From the NCBI GenBank assembly GCA_027422505.1, contig JAPQWV010000050.1, positions 2,604,001 to 2,668,000 of the forward strand: DNA of 64,000 nt, read 5' to 3'. Position 1 is the stretch's first letter, and the number at the start of each line of letters is the position of its first letter. Source of the DNA: Craterostigma plantagineum (taxonomy: Eukaryota > Streptophyta > Magnoliopsida > Lamiales > Linderniaceae). Below are positions 22,543-34,310 of the stretch, piece after piece. The position numbers were made by a program, and so were the translations under genes. The notes beneath the pieces are model-generated. The model was not told the origin of the DNA. It saw only the letters and a program-made list of their open reading frames with translations, and searched no databases.

Positions 22543-24926
22543 TGTAATACCCGTAAAATTAATACGGGATTATTTTTGTAATGTTCGAAATTAATGGAAT
22601 TAATTTTCGGACCAAAGGGATATTTCGAAAGGAACCCGGAAATACTAATTGGGCCGAGAATTGTTGTAAGCCCAAGAAAGATAATAAGAACTAAAATAAG
22701 TAGAAAAGCCCAAGGAAGTAAAATGGGCTATCATTATAATGTTGGAATATAATAAATTGAACTGTACTAACTTAGTTAATGTCTCAAAAATAAAGCCCAA
22801 ATGTTTCGATAGGATAGATGGCTAATAAGTTTACTTAAGCCTAAAAAAAAACACGTCATCATTCTTTTACTTCTATCATAAAATTCGAAATTTCAATACA
22901 TATCCACATCCTATCTAATAAAAACGAGTTACAAAGTCAAGACTTCAATAAGAAAGAAAACCTGACAAACAAAGAAGAAGCTCGATAACGAAGAACAGAT
23001 TCAACGCGAGGTATGGTATTTTACCATATATGAAATTTCTTGTACTTAATATATTTTATTAGTGAGTATCGAGAGTTAAATTAGGATATGTTTATATGAA
23101 AATTCGAAAGTCATGTGATTAAGAAAAACCAAATGTTCATGTTCCAATCCCTGACTATAATTTTCGGTTATGATGAAGTAAGAACTCTGATAATCTACGA
23201 AGATAACTCAAGTTCCAGGGAAACTAATTTTGGAATACTGTTTGCTGGAACCATATGATCCTATTATAAGATTTCGAGATATATAATGAGTGGAAAACCT
23301 AACTGTTAAAGCCAAAACTGTGTTTTGAAGATATAAATGTCGGTATATGATAATTGTAGGAAAAATGTCGAGAGGTATATAGTAATAGCTGACACATGTG
23401 CGAGAGATACAAAATGTCGAGAGATACATCATGTGGTCTTCGACATTGGTATGAATTAGAAAATCTCGAGGTATATTAATATAAAATCTCTGACACTTCT
23501 TATTAGACTAGGTTTCGATATTTGTATGTTTGATGTCTCGACATTTTTAGGTATCGACATTTATATTTATGTGTAGAATGCTTCGACATTTATATGATTT
23601 CACCATGAGAACTCGACATTTTCAGATGTCTCGACATTTTGAGCAGCCTCGATATTTTAGGAATTGATTTCGACATTTATATGATTTCACCATGAGAATT
23701 CGACATTTTTCTATCACTCACATCTCGACATTTGCTAGTATGTTAAAACTCGACATTTCGTTTTTAATCTAGACCTCGACATTTTATTAAATAATTTCGA
23801 CATCTGGTTTTAGGTAATAAATTTTCGGTATTTTAGGGTTTATTTATTTTTAGGAATTTCATTATTTTAGGGTTTCATAAATTTTAGGATTTTCGAGAAT
23901 TAGTATATATACTAATAATATTATTATATTCAGACGACCGATCTACAGAGACTTCACGAGACTTCGTAGTTGGTTGTAGCGGGAGGACAGGTAGGTGGAT
24001 TATCCATCTACGATACGTAAACACAAATGTGAATTTATGTGTTTTCATGAGACTCTGTGATTTAAGTGACTTATGTGATTTACGTGTTTTACGTATGTTT
24101 TATGCGACATCACGTTTCATGTGTATCACGTATATGCATGACATCGCACGACATGGTGAGGGATAATGACCACATTAGTGGTGACACCTTAAGACTTAAG
24201 GTGTCGATTGAGCGGGGTAGTGTGTGCCGATTTTGGCAGTCAGACTCGTAGCGGAGTTGAGGTTGGACTCGCTGGGCACCTGACGGGAGACAGACGTGAG
24301 CGATCTGTCTACTCGGGCGTGAGCGACCCGAGGTGCAAACCGTCGGATGAGTTGTGTAGCGGAAGGGGCGACCTGATAGGAGGACGTTGACGTGATCGAT
24401 CAGCGCACTATCGGCGTGGGCACCGCTAGTCTGGCGTTAGCGACCAGACGATATATTTTATTTTATTGCGCGCGAGGTGCCGAGTCCAGCCTAGGGCCCT
24501 GATATTGAGATACGATAGAAATGTGAGGACGAGCGTGCATTATATCATGTTGCGAGAACTGGGAACTGGGAATGAGTGCACGCTGCATTGCATTTTATTC
24601 ACCTACTGGGCAATTTGCTCAGTGTTTACGTGTTGTAGGTACCGAGTCTGACGCTGACACGCGTCAAGACTGAGGCGGCTGGTGGCGGTGCTCCACGGAA
24701 TTTTGAGGGCGGGGCGGTACATGGATGAAGACCTGTGAAGCGGCGATAGGATTTTAACCTTTTGACATTTTGGGGCTTCGGCCCATTGTACAGATACTAT
24801 TATGTAAAATAATATTTTGTTGTATTATAATATCTTTTAGGAAAAAGTTTTAATTAGACGGGCCCTCCGCGGCTTACGTTGCGGAAATCCGCCAATAATC
24901 CTAATTAGAAAAGTAGGGTCGCCACA
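22543..24926 (+). repeat. 3' LTR of the Tekay-type element
   Basis: 2384 bp, one base shorter than the 5' LTR (CCC against CC near 23299) and otherwise identical by eye. Confidence 0.93.
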
Positions 24927-25539
24927 CTGTCTGCCGTGGATGAATCCAAGGAACTCTCGAGGTGCGTTTGGGAAATGGATTCAAGAACTGGAGAGTGGAC
25001 GTTGCTTCACTGGATAGACATGAAGCCTCTGCTCTGCTTTATTCGCGACAGATGTATCGATTGGATATTGTTTCGGCCCTTTGATTGGTTGGTGGCTGGG
25101 GAAGTGTTGGTCTTTGAGACTCCATTTCGTAAATGGGATTCGATCACCGTTTGCATAGCTTCTAACATTAAGACGAAGGGATATCAGACGTTCAAGCTCG
25201 ACGGCGTCGGTCCGCATAGGGTTTATCCTCATGTCAACAGCCTCGTTTGGTGCGCGTAAATAAAGCTTATTTATATTGCTGCTTTGAAGTTTTGAACAGC
25301 TTATCTGAATCTTTTCTTGATGGATAAAATATTACTGAAGTGAGTAGATTGCACACAATGGTCTCGGGCCTACTACCAGCAATTTGTTCTTTCTCTTTAC
25401 GTTTTGTAGACCTTAGAACTTGTTATGATCGCTTCAGTGCTGAGGGATATATATTCCAAGATAGTTACTTTGAGATAAAGCCTAAAAGTCGAAACATAAG
25501 GATGATCTAACTTGATAGGATATATTTCAATTCAAAGTA

Positions 25540-25773
25540 CTCCCTCCGTCCCAGTAACTTTTGTACATATTACTAATTGGGCGTCCCACTATTTTTTTGT
25601 ACATTTCCATATTTAGCAAAAAAATATCGTACACAATCAATATAATAATATTAAATATTCTTAAAAGATGTGTCTTACCCATACACTTTTCTACTACTAT
25701 ATTATTAAAATATTCAATTTCTTAAAAACCGTGTCACTTCTCAAATGCACATAACATACCTGGACGGAGGTAG
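25540..25773. mobile_element. Stowaway MITE, slightly degenerate
   Basis: Starts CTCCCTCCGTCCC, ends GGACGGAGGTAG, with TA on both sides. The paralogous flank at about 31945 lacks it ('CAAAGTATTATTTA'), an empty site. Confidence 0.85.
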
Positions 25774-25785
25774 TATTATTTAGAG

Positions 25786-26713
25786 ATAACTAAGTTTCAG
25801 GCCCAATTAGAATGTTTTCGTTAGAGTTAAGGACCCAATAAGTTTTACATTAGAGATAACGACCTATTTTCAAGTTTGGACTTAAAGTTAAGGACCTACT
25901 GCGTGAAAAAGGACGCATTTGCCCCTGTTTGTTGCGGAAATTACATAGACTTGCCAACAGCTCTTCTAAACACGCGGCGGGTACCACTTTGTGCATTCTC
26001 GGTAACACTTCATGAATTACATGAAAGTGTTATCCAGAAATAAGAAAGTGGTACCAGAAAAGCACGAAGTGGTAACACTTCATGTATTACACGAAAAATT
26101 ACAGGAATGTGTTATCAGAAATAAGGAAGTGGTACCAGAAAAGCATGAAGCGGTAACACTTCATGAATTACTGAAAAATGTTATCCAAAAATAAGAAAGT
26201 TACCAGAAAAGTATGAAGTGGTACCGAAACCATGACGTGTGAACGAAAACCACTTATTAGCTATAGATTAACACTTCATGAGTTCTGCATAACACTTCAT
26301 TGGGTTAACTGCATTCTGTTAGAAAAAAAATGAATACAAGGAAGTGTTACCAAGGAAGCATGAAGTGTTAGTCGGAAACATGAACTGTTATGCAGAAATA
26401 ATGAAGTCGTACCGCGTATGTTAATAGTCGGAAACAAGGAATTGTTATCGGGAAAGCATGAAGTGTTACGCATAAATAAGGAAGTGTTACCGCGAAAGTA
26501 TGAAGTGTTGTCAAGAAAGCATGTTAATGGCATATGCTTAAAAAACCACATTTTATTGTGTTGATACCACTTATTGGATATACAGTAACACTTTTGTGCA
26601 TGCTAATACCACTTGTTATGCGATAACGACATACTGCGATTTGATAACACAGTAGTGGCGCTGGACACCACTTCTCATTAATGTTTTACAGGGGTATTTT
26701 CGTCACACAACCT
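25786..26713 (+). repeat. Insertion carrying AAGTGGTA / AAGTGTTA minisatellite
   Basis: Boundaries come from the paralogous flank at 31945-31975, which reads straight through from ATTATTTA to TGAGTAAATTGC without this ~930-bp block. The left part reads TTTCAGGCCC, then AGGACCCA and AAGGACCTA. The middle is degenerate ~21-bp units like GAAGTGTTACCGNGAAAGCAT, forward at 26000-26520 and inverted (ATACCACTT) at 26570-26680. The right end has 'GGGGTATTTTCGTCACAC'. I cannot assign a class: no clear terminal inverted repeat and no coding capacity. Confidence 0.6.
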
Positions 26714-27572
26714 TGAGTAAATTGCTTCCATGCTTACATCCCTTTTTATTTCTGTGTTCTTTCTTTTCGTGTTAGATCTGAGAAAGAAGTAATCCATATA
26801 GAAAGTTCCCAGTGAGCATATAGTGTTCATCAAAATTCAAACGTCACAATCTCTTCACAAAATTTTCTTGAGATGCTTCTAAGATCCTTCAATATCTTAA
26901 TTACGCACGAGATTTTTTTAGTAGACTACTATATTGATTTTTTTTACTAAACACAATTTTAAAGGTTTGGACAATCCATTGTTAGATAAAAGTATGCAAA
27001 TGATTTACTGAGTTCAAGAACCCTAATTTTTGCTATTTGACATTCAAGAATTATTACACATCATCATCAAATGGTTACTAATATTCTCGAGAATTATTAC
27101 CCATCATGATCAGCTAATATTTTTGTTATACAGATCCAATCCAGATTTTTTACATAACGCTATAATATATGTTATTTTTTACAGTCGAAATAATTTTCAA
27201 TGACTTTTTATTCAATTTGGTAATGCTAAACATTATTTACAGAGGAGATGATGGCCCACTACATTTTCAGCCCAAACCATTTCGTTCGTAAGATTCCATT
27301 AAACCCACCTCAGATCATCATCTCCAGTCGATCCACTCCATTAGTAGTTAGTTAGCTCCTTCATTTCACCATCAGTAATCACTCTCCTCGGCCGGCAAAG
27401 CCATTCTTTCATCCATCTGTGGAGGAAACGTTCCCCCCCAAGTTCGATTGATTTGCTGATGAAACCGTATTTTCTTTTTTTTTTTGGGGTAAAAAGCCTA
27501 AATTCGCGCTTCTTTCTTCCACCGCCTTCTCCGCCGCCGCCTTCTTCTGCCCGGAACAAGTATCCCCGAGCT
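26714..27572. other. Upstream flank duplicated at about 31970-33256
   Basis: Runs parallel to 31970-33256 ('GTTAGATCTGAGAAAGAAGTAATCC', 'GGAGATGATGGCCCACTACATTTTC'), except that the other copy holds a solo LTR. 27240-27570 would be the promoter/5' UTR side of an F-box copy. Open frames on the minus strand here are chance. Confidence 0.65.
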
Positions 27573-27726
27573 ATGGGTCACGCAGATGATGTCTTAGAAC
27601 CAGCGCGAGAGGTATAGATCGATGCTCCCACACACATTTTTATATGAGGGACGTTTGCAGAGAATGGAACCTTCTCATCCGTATAGGGTTTATCCTCGTG
27701 TCAACAGCCTCGTTTGGTGCGTGTAA
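27573..27726 (+). pseudogene. F-box gene reduced to exon 1 and two scraps
   Basis: Exon 1 (27573-27611, MGHADDVLEPARE) and its GT donor are intact. The intron is cut short and joins a scrap of the F-box region (the DNA of VCREWNLLI, 27650-27681). That joins directly to the last ~15 codons of a gene like the one at 37176 (YRVYPRVNSLVWCV, stop 27724-27726). The first deletion shares its junction with the pseudogene at 33257. Confidence 0.85.
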
Positions 27727-28593
27727 GTAAAACGCTTATTTATTGATGCTTTGAAGTTCTGAACAGCTTCTCTGAATCTTTTCTTGAAAATATTCCCTGA
27801 GTAGATAATTTAAGTTATTGCCGAGCATTTGTTTTTTTCTCTTACATTTTATAGACCTTAGAACTGGTTATGGTCGCTTCAGTGCTGAGCGATATATGTC
27901 AAGAAAGTTAATTTGAGAGAAAGCAAAAAAATCGAAACAGAATGTATATTTTGATAGGGCGATACATAGGGTAACAAATTAATAATTATAAATAAAATGT
28001 GTGTTTGACTTTGGTTAGTGTGTTTATTTAAACACGTTCACATAGAATCAAAGTGGTTATATAAATTCTTATTTTAGATAAACCTACCAACTAAACCAAA
28101 TACCCTAAACTGACAATTAAAACCCTTAAACCTCCAACCATATAATAGGACGTTCGCAATTGGCATATAGTGATATCAAACGTAACAAATCTCTTCACAT
28201 GATTTTCTTGAGATGCTTAAAGGATCCCTCGAAATCTTAATAACGATATATATTGATTTTCTTTTTCTTTATTTTTTACTATACAATAATTTTAAAGGTT
28301 TGGGCCGTTACCCATCATCGTCTCTTGCTTTAAAATGGGTTGGATTTGAAATAGATTGAAGAGATTAGAAAAATTAGTCCTTTCTCCGACGAAATCCTTC
28401 ACCGCCCCGTCGCCCTCGGTGACGATATTCTCCGCCGTCTAGAATAGAAACCCCATCATCCGTAGAAATTTTTGTCTCCAATTTCGATCGATCTTCAAAC
28501 GATTCGTCACTTGCTTTTCTGGTGAAAACCCCTAAATCTTGGCTTTCATTCTTCACCGGCGCTTTCTTCTTCCCGAAAAAGTATCTCGGACCG
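27727..28593. other. 3' flank and upstream region of the next F-box gene
   Basis: 27727-27900 resembles the flank after 8282 and 38432. From about 27930 the sequence is nearly the same as 39480-40138, part of a segmental duplication that includes the following gene. No gene of its own. Confidence 0.7.
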
Positions 28594-29886
28594 ATGGGCG
28601 GTGCACATTTTTTCACTGATGTATCCGTCGATGCCTTCTCTGTTTCCGATGTTGTTGTTGCTGTGCTGCCAATATTATTTACGCATTTTTGTCCCAAATT
28701 GCTAAGCATGAATCTTTCGTTTCGAATCAGTAAGCTGTGATTACTACAACCTTATAATTGTTGTCGAATTCGCTTTGTGTGTCAAAAGGCGGGTGCAAGG
28801 AAGACGAAGAAGAAGAAGAAGGCGAAGGAACCCGTGGGCTACATTCCTCAAGAGCTGGTTTTCAGTTTTCTCTTACACGTCCCTGCCCAGGCTTTGCACG
28901 ATTCAATTAGGCACGTTTGCAGAGAATGGAACCTCCTCATATCTTCCCAAGATTTCATCCTCAGCCATTTTCGTAACAACTCAGTCGGCGGGCTTATCTT
29001 CGAGGACCGTTATCCCAGCGTTGTCTACGTGGAAATGAGAGGAGACGGCGTCGAGATAACTAGTTACTCAAACTGGGGTGAGATTTCAAATAGCTGCAAT
29101 GGTTTGATTTTGACCAACCGTAGCCCCTTGGGAGAAACTGATGATACTCCCCTCGTTATTAATCCCGTGACAAAGCAGCGAACGACCCTTCCTCCATATC
29201 AGCCTAGGGGAAAGAGAGGTGAGTATTTGTCCATAGCATTCGCCGAATCTTCAAAGGAGTATAAAGTGGTGTGCTCGCATAGAGTGGATAATATGCGTCG
29301 GAGGATCACAGAGATTACGGTGCTAACAATAGGAGTCGATAGCGCTTGGAGGGATATCTTTGTGGGCCACTTGAGTATGCCGAAAAGGGCAACTCTCATG
29401 AGTAAACCGCACGTCACGGTTGGCTATATGCATTGGGTGGACATTAACTACGTCTTGACGCTGAACGTAGAGACTGAAGAGGTTCGCAAGTTTGCTCTGC
29501 CCCCGTCTCTGAAGAAATGGGCCCGTTATCTTCCAATGGGGGGAAAGCTATCTTCTGTCGACCAGTCGAGGAAACTCTCGAGGTACGTCTGGGAAATGGA
29601 TTCGGAGAGTGGCGAGTGGACTGTGTTCCACTGCATCGATTTGAAGCCTCTGCGCTGCGTTTTTAAGGAAGAGTTCTGCAAAGAACGAAGAGCTATGGCG
29701 GCCTTGGGTTGGCTTGTGGCTGGGGAAGTGCTGGTCCTCGAGGCTGGAAATGGTGGTGAAGGTGGTTACGTTTTCGTGGCTTATAGCGTTAGGACGAAGA
29801 GCTTTCAGTCGTTTGAGGTGGTCATCGGTGGCTCACGGTGGAACCCTCGTACTCATGTGAACAGCCTATTTTGGTGTAAAGGCTGA
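28594..29886 (+). CDS. F-box protein, two exons, intact
   Basis: Exon 1 is 28594-28620 (MGGAHFFTD, 9 codons, four fewer than paralogues). The intron is 28621-28788 (GTATCC..AAAAG) and exon 2 is 28789-29886; about 374 residues. Exon 2 opens with a basic run (ARKTKKKKKAKEP) that may act as a nuclear localisation signal. The F-box follows (VGYIPQELVFSFLLHVPAQAL, HVCREWNLLIS), then an FBA-type C-terminal region (LVINPVTKQRTTLPPYQ, YKVVCSH, WEMDSESGEWTVFHC). It is a close duplicate of the gene at 40139. Being a substrate receptor of an SCF ubiquitin ligase is inferred from the family. Confidence 0.85.
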
Positions 29887-30326
29887 AGCTTTGTTGATTG
29901 AAGAAGAAGAAGCTCTTTGACTTGTGCTTCTTCCATGCTCTCCTCTAGCAATGCATATACTTTTGTTCTTTCTCTTGCAATTTTTTTAGAGACTTCGCAG
30001 CTGCTCGTTTCTGTACATAAAGATAGTAGAGATATGTCATAAGATTGAACCGTAGATGGTTTGCTTGCTGGGACTAGAAAAGAACCTGGTGAAAGTTATA
30101 TACTATATACATGGCTGGTTTTTAATATTGAAAAACTTGAAGGACGAAGAGTGTTTTTAGTTGCCGCCACTTTCGTTCGGCCCAAATCTCCACTCAGCTC
30201 AGCCCCTTTCGCTCTCCTCGAACAAAACCTTCCTGCAACTTCGATTGATTTGTAATATTTGTGAAAAAATAAAACCCTACATTTTGGCTTTCATTCTTCC
30301 ACGCTGAAGAAAAGTCTCCCCGAGCG
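29887..30326. other. 3' flank and upstream region between F-box copies
   Basis: 29887-29990 carries flank words repeated after 41434, near 43630 and near 61650 ('GAAGAAGCTCTTTGACTTGTGCTTC'). 30100-30326 resembles the 5' region before 41852. No gene. Confidence 0.65.
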
Positions 30327-31534
30327 ATGGGCGATGCAGATGATGCCTCTGAATTAGAAGCCGAGGTAATGTCCTTTTTTTTCCCTGCACTTCGTCTCAA
30401 AATCCCCAATTTCGGATTTCTTTCAGTTTCAAACCAATGAGCTGTGACCAATGCAAACCTTAATCGTTTGTTGAATTTTTACTCCTCGAGGATCAGAACT
30501 TGAGCGTGAGGAAGAAGACGAGAAGAAGACTAGTGTGAGGTACCTTCCTCAAGAACTTGAGCACGATGCAATGAGGCACGTTTATGAAGAATGGGACCTT
30601 CTCATCAGTACCAAAGATTTCATCGACGACCATCTTCGCAATTCAGCAGGCGGGCTTCTCTTTCAGAACGCTAGCACGCCTCACAGCGCTGTTCATGCAG
30701 AAATGAGAGGAAATCATATCGAGACAAGCAATATGGCGTTGGATTGCGTCGAATTCTAAGCAGCTTTAATGGTTTGATATTGGCCCGTTTCCCGGGGGAA
30801 ATTCTTCCCTTTGTCGTCAATCCCCTCACAAAGCAGAGGAGGACTCTTCCTCCATATTACCGTACCGCAGAGGAGAAATACGGGCTCATTTCGCCATAGC
30901 ATTCGCAGAAGCTTCCAAGAAGTATAAAGTGGTGGGCTCTCATTACATTAATGAATTTGGTAGGATGACCGCAAAGATCAGCGTGCTGACAATAGGGGTC
31001 GATGATTGGAGGGATATCTGCGTAGACCATTTGACTCCGGAGGAAAACTCAGCTATCTTGCACACGCCGTATGTCGCCAGAGGTTATATTCACTGGGTCG
31101 ACATTGATTTTCTTCTGACGCTGAACGTAGAAACCGAAGAGTTGGGCCAGTTTTCTCTGCGCAAATCACTTAGTAGAAGAAAAAACACCAATTTTCTAAC
31201 AATGGGCGGCAAGCTATCTGCTGTGCGTCGTAAGAAGTTTTCGATGCGCGTTTGGGAAATGAATTCAGAAAGTGGAGAGTGGACGTTGATGCACTGCATT
31301 GACTTGGAGCGTCTGCGAAGCATTTTTTCCGATGGTTTTCGCAATGTTTGGCCCGTGGGTTGGTTGGTAGCTGGGGAAGTGTTGGTCCTTAGTAAGGCTC
31401 AAAATAGCGGTGAAAGAAGCTACGCTGCTTATAATGTTAAGACGAAGGGTTTTCGGTCGGTTGAGGTGGCTGTCAATGGCATTTCGCCGAGTGGTTTTCC
31501 TTTTCCTCATGTGAACAGCCTGGTTTCGGTTTAA
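30327..31534 (+). pseudogene. F-box pseudogene with its F-box deleted
   Basis: Exon 1 (30327-30365, MGDADDASELEAE) and the splice sites (GT at 30366, AG at 30495-30496) are preserved. Exon 2 runs out of frame within 15 codons. The core of the F-box (about 40 bp between 'CTCAAGAACTT' and 'GAGCACGATGCA') is missing. A further base is lost near 30748 (GCGTCGAA against GCGGTCGAA in paralogues). The last 201 codons (30929-31534) remain open: ISVLTIGVDDWRDICVDHLT, WEMNSESGEWTLMHC, HVNSLVSV. It is closest to the copy at 59689. Confidence 0.88.
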
Positions 31535-32412
31535 AAGGCTTACAACTTTGAACAAGTTAGAAGCTTGTTAGGATAAAAAGGGTGCCTGCTTTACATGCGA
31601 AAGTGAAGCGCAAGTTGCATTACAAACTCTTCATTGCTATCACACTAGTTCGGTGTGTGTATTATTAGCATGAGTCTTGTGTTGCTTGCTTTATAAATGC
31701 ATCTATCATCTTTATCTATCTCTGTTCTTAGACATGACGATCTTTATTGGTGGAAGCTGCTGCAATCTTTATTTGTGGAAGCTGCTGTTTTGATGGTGTT
31801 TTTGTCTTTGATGATCCTAGAAAAAATATGGTTAGCTATTAGCTAGTTGCCGAGGGATATATGTTCCGAGAAAGTTACTTTGAGATTAAGCCTAGAAGTC
31901 GAAACATAAGGATGATGTAACTTGATAGGATAAATATCAACTCAAAGTATTATTTATGTATTGAGTAAATTGCTTCCATGCTTACATCCCTTTTTTTATT
32001 TCTGAGTTCTTTCTTTTCGTGTTAGATCTGAGAAAGAAGTAATCCGTATAGAAAGTTCCCAATGAGCATATAGTGTTCATCAAAAAATTCAAACGTCACG
32101 ATCTCTTCACAAAATTTTCTTGAGATGCTTCTAAGATCCTTCAATATCTTAATTACGCACAAGATTTAATTTTTGCACAAGCATAATCGACTGAGTTTTA
32201 CAGTTGCGAAGGAAGTAGACTACTATATTGATTTTTTTTACTATACATAATTTTAAAGGTTTGGACAATCCATTGTTAGATAAAACTATGCAAACGATAT
32301 ACTGAGTTCAAGAACCCTAATTTTTGCTATTTAATATTCAAAATTATTACACATCATTATCAAATGGTTACTGATGTCTAATACTACCGTACTTTATCGA
32401 GAATTATTAGAC
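31535..32412. other. F-box 3' flank plus duplicated upstream flank
   Basis: 31535-31720 is the family 3' flank. 31740-31830 repeats as 34330-34410. 31850-32410 parallels 25440-27100 without the insertions found there, giving empty sites. No gene. Confidence 0.65.
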
Positions 32413-32775
32413 TGTTACGAAATAAATGATTTATATTATATTAAGATTATTTTAATTTATATTATGATTATTTGATAATATAAAGAGAATTTAGAGAGAG
32501 ATAATATATTTCTATATTTTTGGTGTGTTTTTTTACAATGTAACTCAAAACACCTATTTATACTAAAATCATACACTAAAATACAATTTACTCATCTATA
32601 CAATACAACTCATACAAAAAACAATCTTTTTATACACCTCATCTTATCATAAATTCATGAGTCATTAATATTCCAAAAATATCTACATTTAATCATCATA
32701 ATCTGTGGTGAATCATTGTGATGATTCACAATTTATTTTGATGATTCACTTGATAATTCATAATTATCCATAATA
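32413..32775. mobile_element. Solo LTR or very small LTR-type insertion
   Basis: The block starts TGTTACGAAATAA, is AT-rich and is flanked by TAGAC on both sides (32408-32412, 32776-32780). The duplicated flank at about 27090-27110 lacks it (GAATTATTACCCATCATG), so insertion is well supported. The 363-bp size and TGTTA start suggest a copia-type solo LTR. The right end (CATAATA) is not the standard CA. Confidence 0.6.
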
Positions 32776-32780
32776 TAGAC

Positions 32781-33256
32781 ATCATGATCAGCTAATTTTT
32801 TGTTATACAGATCCAATCCAGATATTTTACATAACGCTATAATATATGTTATTTTTTATAGTCGAAATAATTTTCAATGACTTTTTATTCAATTTGGTAA
32901 TGCTAAACATTATTTACAGAGGAGATGATGGCCCACTACATTTTCAGCCCAAACCATTTCGTTGGTAAGATTCCATTAAACCCACCTCAGATCATCATCT
33001 CAGATCGATTCACTTCACCATCAGTAGTCGCTCTCCTCGGCGGCAAACCCATTCTCCGCCGTCGAACCTTACTTTTATGCCTCCTACAAACTCTATCACC
33101 CATCTGTGGAGGAAACTTTCCCCCCCAAGTTCGATGATTTGCTGATGAAACCTTATTTGCTTTTTTTTTGGGTAAAAAAGCCTAGATTTCCGCTTCTTTC
33201 TTCCACCGCCTTCTCCGCCGCCGCCTTCTTCTGCCAGGAACAAGTATCCCCGAGCT
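32781..33256. other. Upstream region of the F-box pseudogene
   Basis: Parallels 27110-27572, including 'GGAGATGATGGCCCACTACATTTTC' and the Pu/Py-rich 5' leader before the exon-1 ATG. No separate gene. Confidence 0.6.
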
Positions 33257-34310
33257 ATGGGTCACGCAGATGATGTCTTAGAACCAGCGCGAGAGGTATA
33301 GATCGATGCTCCCACACACATTTATATATGAGGCACGTTTGCAGAGAATGGAACCTTCTCATCAACTCTCAAGATTTCATCTACAGCCATCTCCGCAACA
33401 ATTCGCTCGGTGGGCTCCTCTTCGACGATGCTACTAGGCGTAACGGCCACGTTTTCGTGGAAATGAGGGGAGACAATATCGAGATAACTAGATCTTTGGA
33501 CTGGGGTCGGGTTTTGAATAGCTGTAATGGTTTGATATTGACGCACGGGCCACACGGTAGAAATGTCGGTCGTGTTCCCTCTGTTATCAATCCCATGTCG
33601 AACAAGGGGATGAATCTTCCTCCATATCATCGCAGGGGAAAAATATGGAAGGATTTTGCCATAGCATTCGCAGAATCTTCCATGGAGTATAAAGTGGTGG
33701 GCTCACATAGAATGGAGCATTCGAGTGAGAGGGCTACGGAGATCAGCGTGCTGACATTGGGAGGAGTCGATAGGGTTTGGAGGGATATCTGCGTAGACCA
33801 TTTGACTCCGTCGAAAAGGGCAAAGCTTTGCTCTCAACCACATGTCGCTGGGGAATATGTGCACTGGGTTGGCAGTACTTGTATTTTCACGCTCAACGTC
33901 GAAACTGAGGAGCTTTGCGAGTTTGCTTTGCCCCGATACGTGAGGGCAAGGAGCCATTTTCTGCCAATGTGCAACAAGCTATCTGCGGTCGATAAGTTGA
34001 GGAAAATGTGGAGTTACGTCTGGGAAATGAATTCGGAGAATGGAGAGTGGAAAGTGCTTCACTGCATCGACCTGAGGCCTCCGCCCGCCATTTCCACGAC
34101 GTGTTTAGAGGGGATTGGAGAGGTTCGGGCTCCTTTGGTTGGTTGGTGCCCGGGGAAGTCTTGGTCGTCGAGACTGGGAAATATAGTGATGGAGATTTGG
34201 CTCGCATGGCTGCTTACAATGTGAAGACGAGTGTAATTCGGTCGTTTGAGATGGCCCGCGATCGGTGGACTTGCGCTCGTCCTCATGTGAACAGCCTTGT
34301 TTGGTGTTAG
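33257..34310 (+). pseudogene. F-box pseudogene, first half of the F-box missing, frameshift near the end
   Basis: Exon 1 (33257-33295, MGHADDVLEPARE) is intact. A deletion inside intron 1 removes the acceptor and the start of the F-box, resuming at MRHVCREWNLLINS (33328). The following 250 codons are open (YKVVGSHRMEH, ISVLTLGGVDRVWRDICVDH). One base is missing from a T-run at about 34092-34096, after which the C-terminus continues in the next frame to HVNSLVWC and a stop at 34308-34310. An ATG at 33328 could start a 298-residue product, but it would lack LPQDL and the true C-terminus. Confidence 0.88.

Larger units (their letters stand above)
15499..24926 (+). mobile_element. Ty3/gypsy chromovirus, Tekay-type, nearly complete and young
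   Basis: 9428 bp with two ~2385-bp LTRs (TGTAATACCC ... GCCACA), a tRNA-iMet-type primer site, a polypurine tract and target duplication CTGTC (15494-15498, 24927-24931). Domain order is Gag, zinc knuckle, protease, RT, RNase H, integrase, chromodomain. By eye the LTRs differ by a single one-base indel (the C-run near 16255), so the insertion is recent. One base is missing in the RT-RNase H linker at about 20308-20310, splitting the polyprotein. The C-terminal chromodomain ([12 protein letters not shown]) and the 2.4-kb LTR size favour Tekay/Del. Confidence 0.93.
15371..25259 (+). pseudogene. F-box gene 3' part, split by a Tekay-type element
   Basis: 15371-15498 encodes VHWLCVNDVLTMNVETEELR and on to MGEKLS. 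After the retrotransposon, 24927-25259 continues with LSAVDESKELSRCVWEMDS and ends HVNSLVWCA plus stop. The two parts join at CTGTC, which is duplicated around the insertion. The F-box domain and exon 1 are absent: similarity starts abruptly at 15371 beside the CGGGTA-rich element. It is closest to the copies at 7045 and 37176. It is dead twice over, by 5' loss and by insertion. Confidence 0.88.

Noticed and set aside
25980..26680. Possible CRISPR-like or regular direct-repeat array
   Set aside because: Units are degenerate and of unequal length, without unique spacers; this is a plant nuclear locus.
28775..29038. Arginine-rich 87-codon frame (also at 40332)
   Set aside because: Out-of-frame reading of the lysine-rich start of exon 2 of the F-box genes.
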